Below are positions 12,846 through 24,170 of a DNA stretch of 64,000 nt, one piece after another. Both the position numbers and the translations under genes were made by a program. The notes beneath the pieces are model-generated. The model was not told the DNA's origin, ran no database searches, and saw only the letters and a list, made by a program, of their open reading frames with translations. Origin of the DNA: Trichinella spiralis (Eukaryota; Nematoda; Enoplea; Trichinellida; Trichinellidae); assembly GCA_000181795.3 (NCBI GenBank), contig CM012954.1:6462475-6526474 (forward strand), written 5' to 3'. Position 1 is the stretch's first letter, and every line of letters begins with the position of its first letter.

Positions 12846-14274
12846 TGAAAAAAATTAGCACTTCTCAATTGAAGATAAAGCGCAAATTTGAAGATTTTCA
12901 ATACAATGCCGTTACTTATCTATATACTATCAGTACTTTCTTTTTCGCCAATTATGCCAATCAAAACTTATTTCATTCACATTTCAAAATTCATTACTAC
13001 ACAAAAAGAAATATAAAAATCAAAACGCGGATCAATCAAACTGCTATGCTAATTTAAAAAAGAAAAAACAAATTATAGTAAAATAAAATTTTTTCTCGAA
13101 AATAAATATTTTCACTAGACTGTTGGCAGTGTTGTCGATAATTTTTCCAATATAATCAGCTGCAAGCGGCTAATTCCCTGTTTTGTGGTTAAATTTGGCT
13201 TATTGATGATAAAAGTTTAATCTTAGTAGCTTAATTCAAGCGAACTCTCTCAACCAAGCAGTAGTATTAACGTTTCAATTTTGCAAAGAAATATCGAAAT
13301 AAACCAGTTTCAATACATTTATCAAAATGTACATTCTCAATTATCAAATATGTAAAAATGAAAATCTGATTAATATTCAAAAATAACAGGAAAAAAAATT
13401 ACACCTTTTATACGTGAATTTTTTTATCAATGATAATTATTCTGAAAATAGCATGAAAAGCATTTGAAATATTAACAAAAAATCCACTGAATCGATTTTT
13501 GAAAAACTGAAAAATATGGCATTTGATGAGTGAAATTATTTTCTTTATCTGCAAAAGTTAGCTTGCTTCCGCTTTACAACGCGCCTGACATCGTTCATCA
13601 ATCAGAAAGGTGCAAAGCTACACTAAAACTTACGCAACTGATTGCCGAGGCGTGACAAGCTAACATGGTTAGCTGCTAACATTAGAATTGAAAAAGAAGA
13701 AGAAAACAAATGCTAATTTTTTCAAAAAAATATGCACATAAATAAAATCATATTTTTTACACTCACCATTAGTGATCGTTTTTGTAGAAATTGTCTGCTG
13801 TGATTCAGGATATCGATACCGTTGTTGTTGTTGTTGTTGCTGCTGCTGTTGCTGGTAGTGATGGCGGTGGTGGTGCTGCTGTTCTTGCTGCTTCTGGTGA
13901 TTACTGTATTGGTGTTGATGATAATGATTTGATTTGGTAAAGCTTCTTGACTGAACATTATCATCCAGTTCACGAGCAAACTGATTACGTTTAGCCAAAA
14001 AATTCGACCTCCAGGTGTCGCTTCGACGACGTGGCATTGTACCTACATCCTTCAGTACGTCGTCCAGGGCCGACAAGTCCGGCTGTACTGGTGCCAAGTG
14101 AGCCCGTTGAGCAACTGGTCTCAAATCAACCGTACTGAACCACTGGCGATGGACAGTTGTGACAAGCTGATGCTGCACAGCTACAGGTTCCCACAAATGA
14201 TGGCTTCGATTAGTAATGGCAGACCTAAGCAGAGACGGCGACCCCCAGCCACCGCGCTGGTCCGTCGCCGACAT
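9420..14274 (-). CDS. PPP2R3A: PP2A B'' (PR72/PR130) regulatory subunit
   Basis: Calcium-binding regulatory subunit that directs protein phosphatase 2A. Twelve exons (14274-13767, 12369-11678, 11610-11366, 11310-11077, 10999-10897, 10804-10730, 10658-10572, 10463-10307, 10234-10099, 10027-9883, 9780-9625, 9518-9420) join without phase conflict to 878 residues. The first 480 are low-complexity, Ser/Pro/Asn-rich, with a His/Gln tract near 130-152. The B'' core starts with [13 protein letters not shown]-hand loops are [13 protein letters not shown] (about 685) and the canonical [13 protein letters not shown] (about 755), and the tail has [12 protein letters not shown]. The start ATG follows an in-frame stop. 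A 1.4-kb intron (12370-13766) is the longest and may host an internal promoter, as PR72/PR130 isoforms do. Confidence 0.93.
12809..12844. repeat. (AAT)n microsatellite
   Basis: Twelve perfect trinucleotide units inside the large intron of the PP2A B'' gene. Confidence 0.95.
13821..13853. repeat. Coding CAG/CAA tract (poly-Gln)
   Basis: On the minus strand this is a run of eleven Gln codons in the first coding exon of the PP2A B'' gene, after a His-rich stretch. Both CAA and CAG codons occur, which slows slippage. Confidence 0.9.
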
Positions 14275-16956
14275 CCACTGGTTTTATTTAATTTTCAATT
14301 CTTCTATTGTTTATTCAAACCAACAAGTTAGCATTGAAATTGAAAACAACTTTCTAAATCAATAGGCAAGGCTTCTTTTCCAGCTAAGAGAAGGCAATAT
14401 AAATATATATATATTTATATTTATATATCTATATACATATATACGTTGACCCAACGGCTGCCGTGCCACTGAAGAATGTATATATATGTTCAGACGGGCA
14501 ACTGACAATCAAACTAAGCACCTCTTTACTTGCTCCTCTATTAGCTGCCAACTGGCTAACGTTGAAGCGGCTGTCGTGATCGTTGCGGCGCTTGGGTGAC
14601 GTGCAAAGCGCAGGTTGAAAATAACTAACAGCCAAACGATGTGCTGGTAAACATAATTCGTTTTCTTCTTCTTCTTCTTCTTCTGCACTCTGCTGTTGCT
14701 TTCTTCAATTTTTCATTCAAAACTTTTTCCACTTCACAAAATCATTTCAAAATAACTTACCATCAATTCAATAGTAAATGTTCAATTCACAGATCATTCA
14801 ATTTTGCAAATTTACAAATTATCAATTTCTTTTTCCTGACAATAAACTTCATGCAACCTCAATTCATTGCCTACATCGTCCTTCCTAGAAGAAAAATAAT
14901 TGTACATAAAACAAGTCAAACAAAACAATCTGTTAACAATTCTACTACCAATAACTGATGTCATTCAGATGTTATTAATTCTATCTAATCACCTCAAAAT
15001 AATTTGATATGCAATTTGCCATTATAACTTTACCACTCAGCCCACCCTCCAATCTTATGTCATTTGAAAAAACCTTCAAAAACGTGAAAATTATTAGAAA
15101 AAAAAAAGCAAACAAAACAGAAATTCTACATTACATTATAAAACTGATAATAATATTTCCACTTGGTGGCGAATTTCTAACAAATAAAAATGTATTTAAC
15201 GTTTTGAAATTTAAAACAGATTAGCTTCGAACTTTCCATAAATCTTACTTACGACGAAATGCGATACTTCTAGACCAGAGAAAATGAAATGTCCTACTTT
15301 ACTACAGAACAACTACCGGTACACAAAATTATTTATACAATTGAAATCATACTGTATTTCTTTTAAATTTCAAAACAGTCTAAATTTCATATTTTTTTAA
15401 AAATCTATTCTTAAATCGTATACAAAATATCAACTCTTCAAATGACATTCAATATTGCATTTAAAATAGAATAATAAAAAAATTTAAAAACAATTACTTC
15501 AACATGTCATCTTGTGCGGCTGTTGCTTTCTGTTTCGATTTATTGGCCGGTGACATTTTGTACATCAAACGTCGAATGGAAATTTCGGAAAAATCTTAAA
15601 ATTTTTCATCTATATCGGGAAATGTAAATGAATCTTCAGTATTAAACAGTCATATTACTTTCTAGCAAAAAAAATTACACGGAAATCATCATATTCACAT
15701 CTTTGCATTACATTAAATAGGAAAATGCATCAAATTCAGAATTGACATTTTGCCGTCAGCCAACTGACAATTTTCAAGAAAAAATAAATTTCAACTGTCA
15801 TAATTTCATAGAAATACAATTCATCCCCTGATATATTTAGCATCATATAACGATTAAGAAAAATGCAGTCTAGAGAATAATAAACTTCAAGTAACATGCT
15901 TGACAAATTACACACAAAAATACAAAACCCCCCAAGATATTAGCATAAAAATTATATTAAATATGACTTGTTATAAAATAACACTGATAAAATTTACCCT
16001 AATTCAATTTACCAAAACTTAAAAAATTTCTGATGTTGCATAATGCAAATAATAAAGACATAAAAATCATAAGTTTTAAGAAGATGTTGTGTAACGTTAT
16101 GCAATGAAAATGAAATTAAACAAGCACAGACTGTAACACTGTTTTATTATAATATGACTTACCTTTTGATGTGATAATAATGCTTTACGCGTAACGCATT
16201 TAGTATTAATATGAAGAATTAAACAAGCATTATTAAATAACCATGATATTATTTTTAAAATAAATCAAAAGTAATACTACCGTCATAAGTTATACATCAT
16301 ACGGTTGCCAAAAAAGAAAAAATCATAATTTAAAAAAAACTGTAAATTAAAAAAATAATCTAATATTCACATTTATTATATATGTTACGTTTTTGCGTAG
16401 CTAGATTTGCACTATATATTATTTATTGTTTCCATAATGAATGTATTCAATCGACAATATAAAACTGCTAAAGCATTAAAAGGAATACTGTAGTTTTCAA
16501 TTTAACTTTTTACAGTAAATAAAACTTCTGTTAATTATCCAGTGATAATCTACTCGTTTCAAATTTAATTTATAATATCATATAATATATATGTGTGTAA
16601 AAATTTCAAAAGAAAGAACAGAAAATGTCATATACATATATTAATAATACTTGAAAATAAATACTGTAGTTAGTATAAATCTATTTTTATGTGCAAGTGT
16701 GCCATTGAAATTTATTTTTTATATGTAGTTGAATATTAATTTCAAACTTCTTTCTATTTTATAAAACATTTATTTTTTATTTTCAATTTTTCCTTTGTTA
16801 GATGGGATGCAACGTACTTAGCAATAAGATTAATCCTTTTGACTCATTATATTAATGTTACATTTTATTGTGTATTTTATACTTTTATTTTCTTGAAAAC
16901 GTTTGTACATGTGAACAGGTTTTCACTTGTAGAAAAGCTTCCTATTCCAGGAGGCT
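14275..16956. other. Upstream region of PP2A B'' and CLIC genes
   Basis: Mostly AT-rich, without convincing exons. A GC-richer island at about 14450-14640 sits just upstream of the PP2A B'' start and is the best promoter candidate; its short ORFs resemble no family. The region separates two divergently transcribed genes. Confidence 0.45.
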
Positions 16957-17761
16957 ATGAATGACTGCAGTCATTCGAAGCCTACCGTTACGCTTTGGGT
17001 GCGTGCCGGTGTGGATGGCGTCCGTTGTGGTGGCTGTCCTGTATGTCAGCAGCTTTTCATGATTCTTTTGTGCAAAAGCGATGCGGGCGTATTGAACTTT
17101 GAAGTGAAAACCACGAATCCATATCGACCCAATTTTGCATTTTCCTGCGCCGGTTTGAGACACGTTCCCGCACTGGTTCACGACGATCAACAATTTGATG
17201 AAACCGATGAAATTATCGAATATTTGGACAACACTTTTCCTCAACCAGATTTAACGTGCAATAATGTAGAAGCACTAAATACAGTGAGAGATTTGTTTTC
17301 CAAGTTTTGCTTTTTCATCAAAGCTGTTGATAAAGGTCCAGCAAATTTGGAATCCGCGTTGGCTAAATTGAATGCATTTCTATTAAAAGTACAGTTTACT
17401 TTTTTTAAACAATGTTTATGTTTTATTGTTCTTTATTATTTAGACAAAAACTAAATTTTTATGTGGCGATCAATTGACTCACCTTGATTGTTCTATACTT
17501 CCGAAACTGCACCACATTCGACTCGTCGTGGAACGCTTTACGAATTTTCAAATACCGCGTACATTTTCTGGCGTGTGGAAGTATCTGAAAACGGGATACG
17601 AATGCGACGTATTTACTAGATCTTGTCCATGCGATGAAGAAATTTTACTTCATTGGTCTGATAGACCGGATACTCCAAATTTATCTTCAGTTGAGGTGAA
17701 AAAATATTCTAGCCAATGTAATTTCACTTTTGATGTTCCTCCGAATTGTGTCGACCTTTGA
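16957..17761 (+). CDS. Chloride intracellular channel (CLIC/EXC-4) family protein
   Basis: GST-fold protein that exists in soluble and membrane-linked forms; in C. elegans EXC-4 shapes tubular epithelia. Exons 16957-17388 and 17444-17761 give 249 residues. An N-terminal thioredoxin-like domain carries CGGCPVCQQLFMIL (about 25-38), i.e. a CPVC dithiol where EXC-4 has lost the cysteine and vertebrate CLICs have CPFS/CPFC. The all-helical domain has LTHLDCSILPKLHHIRLV, the CLIC landmark. There is no extended C-terminal tail. An acceptor-like CAG lies seven bases before the ATG, so the leader may be trans-spliced; an additional 5' exon cannot be excluded. TAF10 begins 286 bases downstream on the same strand. 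Confidence 0.88.
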
Positions 17762-18047
17762 TAATGGACATGAATTTTAAACCAAGAACTAGTCAAACAT
17801 TATTAAGCGTAGTGATCTCGAATTCTTGTTGTTTTTGTTTTCTATTCTGTTTAGCTAGTCAGCTTCTACTAATGTTTCCTATTTTTTGAATTCATTGTCT
17901 AGTCATGTCTGATGTGCCATCCATCATCTTTTTTTTTATAGTTTGTGTCCAAAGATGAAAAAATGTTGATTTTGATTTTAGATTTGTTGTTCTTTTTGCA
18001 TATTTCTCGTTTTGATCGAACGTATTTGAACGATAATTTTTGAAACG

Positions 18048-18664
18048 ATGAAAGATTTTCTAGAAATTAAGCATTTACAGATGGAAACTCCGAACTCTGA
18101 TGGTAAACTTGTTTTGCCTGTACCTGAGAAAAGTGAAAGTACTCAAGCGAAAGTTTCAACCATGGAATTTCTCAATGATCTGGAAGAATTGACACCACTG
18201 GTATTTTCGCTTTTAATTTTCAAGTGCTGACTTTTTTCTCGATTTTAGATTCCAGAAGCGCTAGTTGAATATTATATGAATCAAGCCGGCATGCAAGACT
18301 CGGATCCGTTTGTGTACGTGTAGCGTAGTGTCGCGTTTCTTTTCATTTTGGCGTGTTCAGAATTGTAATGCATTGTTTGTTGGTTTTAGCAAACGTGCTA
18401 TAGCGTTAGCAGCTCAGAAATTCATTTCTGACATTTTGTTGGATTCGATGCAAAAAGCAAAGTTCAAAGGATTGGCACAAGTGAGCAAGAAAGGTAGTTC
18501 AAAGGTACGCAATTGACACTTGACAACTTGCGTTTGTTAAATATATGTTTCAAGGTTTGTGTTTGCTTTTTCAGGAATTGCGCTACACGTTGACTTCGGA
18601 AGTACTGGAGCCTGTATTGGAAGAATTCGGCATTGAAGGTCGTAAATCCGTATTCAATTTATGA
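18048..18664 (+). CDS. TAF10: TFIID/SAGA subunit TAF10
   Basis: Histone-fold subunit of the general transcription factor TFIID and of SAGA. Exons 18048-18200, 18249-18313, 18390-18504, 18575-18664 give 140 residues. The acidic N-terminal part ends in EFLNDLEELTPLIPEALV, the start of the TAF10 histone fold, followed by RAIALAAQKFISDI, a Lys-rich loop (SKKGSSK) and ELRYTLTSEVLEPVLEEFG. AATAAA is at about 18730. It lies close behind the CLIC gene with no clear polyadenylation signal between them, so the two may be transcribed together. Confidence 0.93.
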
Positions 18665-19206
18665 ACCAACGAAGAAAAACGCTGTGCCCCATGGATATTT
18701 CGCCAGTGTCGACCAATAATAATTGCATAAATAAAGCTTAAAACTGAATTTTGAAGCATAGTAGTTTATTCAATAAATGACATTGGGGCTGATCAGATTT
18801 TTTGATTCTGGTTCCATTAAGTATATTCAAGTATGTACGTACTGTAAAAACAGATAAAAAATACCTATACGGTATGTATGGAAATAGATGTGCATCGATT
18901 CCGCAACTTCTTTTTGCAGCTAATTGCTATAAAAATAATAAAGTAACATAATATTTTTGAATAAATATTTTTTCATAACAGCAAGAAACAAATATTAAAA
19001 TAACTTTTAAGAAAAAGTAAAAGTAACAACATATACCTTTTTATTAGCAAGGTGGACAAAATGACTGGCAGTAAAAGCAGTTGAAGAGGAAAGGAAATTA
19101 AAAATTATTATTGGACGGTGATTTATAAAATTATAAATAATTAGCGTTGAAGTTTCTTGATTTTATATAGTTTTTGGATGACAACAAGGGGACGAATATC
19201 ATCATA
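18665..19206. other. Convergent 3' region
   Basis: AT-rich space between TAF10 (+) and the F-box gene (-). Apart from the TAF10 polyadenylation signal I see nothing in it. Confidence 0.5.
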
Positions 19207-20196
19207 TCAAGCGGCGTCTACAGGTGATGATGAATCAATTGTCAAACCGTTGATCATGTTCGAGATGTTTGACTCAGGTCGATTTTGAACAGTCGATACT
19301 GGTAGATCTTCCGAATCTTCTGGATAAGCATTTTTACTTCGAAGCAAATCTTCAAGACCTCGCAGATGACCTTTGACCAGCATCAGTCGATTATTCAAAC
19401 GATGATAATCAGTCAACGAATCGTAATGTATACAGTCGTGAACAACAACGCGACTTAAAGTTTTGCTCGTTGCCAAACGTTCTACAGTTGTTGTGGCCAC
19501 ATTTTCCAAATTCAACTCGCGAAGGTATAGAATTTGCAAATTTTTAAATATATCCAATATGAATGTGTAAAAGTCGTTGGTTAAAAATGGCGATCTGACC
19601 GGTGAACTGACCAAACACAGCCTGTGAACGCTATTTGCGATTCGTTTGAACAAACCTAGAAAAGATTAGTTAAGAGAAAAAAAATATTAATAATTACAAT
19701 ATTATAAAAGTTCAAAAAGTTTATTCATCTGCTTACTGATCAGTTGCTTCTCGTGTCGTTCATACGCATGACACGAACATAAATAAACATAGACGATGGA
19801 TTTATCCCAAAAAATCGGACCATCGTAAGAGACTCGAACGGTCATTCTGTCGTGACCACTCAAATGACCCTCACGAAATATTACGTACAACCAAACGGAA
19901 CGATCATCATGAGCCGCAGTGTCTAGAACGATTTCACGCCAACGTTTGCTAACCCGTTCCGCTTTGGTCCTCTGCTTTAAATCGACATAACGAAAAACTC
20001 TTCGGCAAACATCGGCAGGAAGTTTTTCAGTAAAATCCATAGCCACTGGTAAAGTTGGTTCTTCTTCCTGAAATATATGGGTGGTTTTTAAAATAAACAA
20101 ATAATTCTATTCATCAATTATTAATAATTTCGTTCTTTTCACAATGGAAATGAAAAATCCTTCTTCGTCTGAAAATCTTACCTCTCCTCTCCTCAT
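19207..20196 (-). CDS. F-box protein, type unknown
   Basis: Probable substrate adaptor of an SCF ubiquitin ligase. Exons 20196-20182, 20067-19737 and 19655-19207 join in frame to 264 residues. The F-box lies near residues 18-52 (KLPADVCRRVFRYVDLKQR then AERVSKRWREIV). The rest has leucine-rich-like stretches (LQILYLRELNLENVA) but no repeat I can name. The first exon is only five codons; its ATG and donor are plausible but not certain, and the ATG at 20040 (MDFTEKLP) is an alternative start. The C-terminus is acidic and Ser-rich. Confidence 0.75.
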
Positions 20197-23100
20197 AGCC
20201 CTCCCACCACACACTGTCGCCTCTTCAAAGACTGAATCTTTGTTGAAATTTTCAATGCAAAATACAATACCAACGAAAAAAAATATGAAAATATCTTCTG
20301 AATAAATATTAAAAAAAATAAAATAAGACAAAATGAAAATACAACGCGCGCAATTGGACAAGTATCGACACAAGTATTTCTGAAAATTTAAACAAATCGC
20401 ATGGGATTGAGTTGGACATGCTCGCAAACAGAGAAAAGTTCGATTCAGTAACAGCCGATCAAGTAAAGAAGAGCAACAAAGCTCCAGCTAGCCAGCAGCT
20501 AGGCCGGCTCAACAACAAATGAAGCAGCATTTCAAACTGGCAAAGCAAAATGGATATTTTTCCATAGAAATTTGGTGACATAACTGTTTCGGGGTTTTAT
20601 TTCGTCAAATGAACAATTTTCTATCTGGTCTATAAAAAATTTTCATTCCCAACAAGAAGCGCCGCCAACATCTTCTCCTACTACTACTACTACTACTACT
20701 ACTATTACTACTATGCATTTATTGACTAACTCGAACTCAATTTACAATAGCTGATATTTAAAAAAAAATTTGGACAATTTTCCGGGAAGAAACCAACTGA
20801 ACAATAACGATAAAGATAAATTATTGAATAGATTAATTTTTAAAAAAATTCAAAGAAATTAAATTTCATTTAAGCATCAATACTTCAGTTGGTGTTTCTC
20901 AGAATGCAATGCAAAATTGCGCCTGGCAAAAAAATTACACGGTCCAATCGTGCTAGAAATCATGCCATAGATGATTTTTCCTCATCAACAAGCATGTGCA
21001 AAAAAAAATTTTTAATTCTTTTCTCAAGCCTCAGCATAAATGAAATGCTTGCATTTATTTATCCATTTTTCTATTTATTTATACTTATTCGCCAATTCTG
21101 ATGAGATAATTATGTATAATTTCCTGCACAGGCACCGGCTTTAATTGCATCAATTGCACAGAATAGAGAAAATTGCCTCTTGCCACACGGCATCCATTTG
21201 CTTAAAAGATGGCGCTTTTATTGTTCACCACTTCTCTTCAAATTTTAATTATGCAATTTGTAAAACAAAATTAAAAATAAAAACAACAAATTACCTGTAC
21301 ACACAAATAGATGCAAATTGTAATAGCTTGAAGATTGGAAATGTTCTTTGACAAACTTAAAAGTATTTTTATGTTTCATTGAAAAATATAAAAGAAAATG
21401 AAAAATTTATCATTTCAAATTAACTTGAATATTGATAAAAATCATTCATGAAAAATATGAAACTGATCATATCATTCTAATTCAATCAATCTTTTTTTCT
21501 TAAAATAATTATTTATAAAAACTCACTCAACCTATGACGAAAATAACCAACCAACCTGCTCAAAAGCGTATGCATTATATATTTATTACATAGTTGCTGT
21601 TTGTTGCAACTTGTTAAAATTAAAAAATAAAATAAAATTATTTTTCAAAACACACCCAATTTCTACTTATTATTGTTAGTTTTTTTCAATAATGCTCATT
21701 TGAAAATGGTAATAATAAGAAGAAATATTATTTAAAAAGCTAACAAACTGTTTCCGATCAATTTTTTTTGTCCGTCATCATTCATACATTCATTCATTTT
21801 GTCAAGCTGTCGCAGATTCCATTTTGCAGCACAGAAATCATAACTCAAAAAAAAGCATTGGTACAGACAAAGAGAGAGAACAGTTTGAAATATCGTTCAA
21901 TTTCATAAATGTTAATTATTATATTCAACTGACAACAGTTGAGCAACTTTCAAATTCAAAAAACTCAACACAACTGAATTTTGCATAAAATTTTCAAGAA
22001 TTGAAAAAAAAAGAAGGAAGTAAAAAATGAAAAAATCAGAAAATTTTCGTCATTTCTAGACATTTTTGTTAAGCAGATTTCAAAAATTTAAATAACTTCA
22101 TCAAATATAATTCAACTGCCTTTCAAATAATATTAATATAAAAAAAAAGAATGCCACTTTCGTCATCATTCATCGTTATTCTTTTATAAAGAGCATTCAT
22201 CGATTTTTGCACCTAAACCACCATAATGAACTTTGGACCTGAATATCGGAATTGAATTTCACCAATTCAATTTATGAATGCATAAATCGATTGAAAAAAA
22301 TAAAGGAAAATTTAAAAAAAAATAAATACAATTATGCCTAAAGATTCGTACAATATTTCGCGTTGACTACGTCAAAACAATTTCAAGCTAAAAAGCTAAC
22401 GTGAAATCAAAAGTCAAAAAAAATATTGATGAAATATACGCACATGTCAAAAATATATTTAAAAAATGCACTGATGCAAAAGACAATATTAGCTGCATTT
22501 TTGAGGATGTCTTGTACGAAGATACACACCCAAACATATATAAACAAACAGCCCTACTCCAATATATACGACAAGTGTAAAAGTAGGATGTGAAAGCATT
22601 GCAATTAAAATTGTTCAGAAAAAGAAAACAAATTTCTCAATGATAATATAATTTATGGATGAAAAAAAATGACAACCTATGACAAATATGGATATTAACG
22701 TTCTCAAGAATTATTATGATTATTAATACTCTCTATCTTCTTATTCTATTGAAGTGATTCATCAAATTCGAATAGAACGGCAAAAACACTAACAACTGCA
22801 ACATGATGACGTAGCAGTGACCTCACTTAATAACGTCACTACAGCCAAGCTTCAGCTATGAAGTGGTTCTCTGTTACATCAACCCACTTGGGAAATTATG
22901 AGATTTGTAAAATAAGAAACAAAAAACAAAACAAAACCTATTATTACGGACATAAATAAAAACTGAAAGTATGATTCATATTTGCAAAAATTAACTTCCC
23001 ATTTTTTCAAATCAAAATACACAAACAAAACTGTTGAACAGTAAAAATTATATATTTGCAAATGTGAAAAGTTCAAAGTGAACAGAGTAAAATTCTCATT

Positions 23101-24170
23101 ACAGTAAGCTGATCATGAGCGTCACTTTTAAAGTTATATTAACGTTTGCGCCTGTTGCAAATTCAAATTCGACTGTTTTGCACGTAGAATTTCAAAGATG
23201 AACTCTACAATTGTTTCCAAGCAATCAATACAAGTTCCATGCATTACAAACATTACTAATTTTTCAAAATGGAAAACAAAGTATTTAAAATGAACCAACA
23301 ATTCATTAATATTATATTGCAATAAAATAATTGAACAAATAAAAATTGCTTACCTGGATAACAATTCGAGGTGGTCGAAGTGTACTGAATTTTCTTTTGA
23401 ACCAACCCATGTTGTTGTTGTTGATGATGATGATGAATAAGCAAATGCAGAATGATGAATTTTATGTGTAAGCAGATGTGTTGAATAAAATAATGAAATG
23501 TACAAGTTGTAAAGAAAAAGTGAATAAAAGCTGCAACGTTTGGGTCTGAACGGTGTCTGACTGGGATGGGATCTTTGGCCGCCAATGACGACGATGCTAG
23601 AGAACGTCAGCTGTGGCCGTACGTCGACACAAGCCGGCGCCAGACCGCTTCCGGACGTAGCTAAAATCGCAGCTTTTCTGCAATGCGTTATAATTTTCCT
23701 TGCTCTATTCACTCTTCTCTATGTTTTTCCTACACACTCAGTCACTCACTCACACCCACGCATACACATACATACATACATACGCACTCTCTCTCGCTTT
23801 CTCTTTTACTTTCTCCGTCTCCTATTTTCTATGTCTATTTCTTCCCACTGCTTCTTCTTCTTCTTCTTCTTATTCAACACAGCCAATAGAAACTAGCAGA
23901 ATATGTAAACACACAGACAACAACAGCTTGAAAATGACCGCCTAAGCTGCGACCAATCGATCCAGGCAAGACACGCTTCGTTAAATTTCCCACCCGCAAT
24001 AAGACAATACTGCCTGCATATTTTTCATGCATCACATCCTTTAAAATGCTATATTCTTACGGATGATAAAAATTAAGCAACAATAACAACAACTGTTCAT
24101 CAATTTTTACCATCAACAATCACCAAATTGTTGTTAGTATTATCATCATCATTGTTGTTATTGTTACTTA
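20197..24170. other. Long intergenic region, no gene supported
   Basis: About 4 kb of AT-rich DNA upstream of the F-box gene and downstream of NAXD. A GC-rich island at 23570-23680 has open frames on both strands (for example a 32-codon ORF beginning MGSLAANDDDARE on the plus strand) but matches no family; it may be a promoter or an isolated exon. A pyrimidine-rich, (CATA)n and (CTT)n stretch runs from 23740 to 23870. The (CTA)n array at 20678 is listed separately. Confidence 0.4.
20678..20713. repeat. (CTA)n microsatellite
   Basis: Near-perfect CTA trinucleotide array with one interrupting unit, in the region upstream of the F-box gene. Confidence 0.95.

Noticed and set aside
16957-17388. 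Glutaredoxin or plain GST identity
   Set aside because: The CPVC site alone would fit, but the LTHLDCSILPKLHHIRLV segment and overall length are CLIC features.
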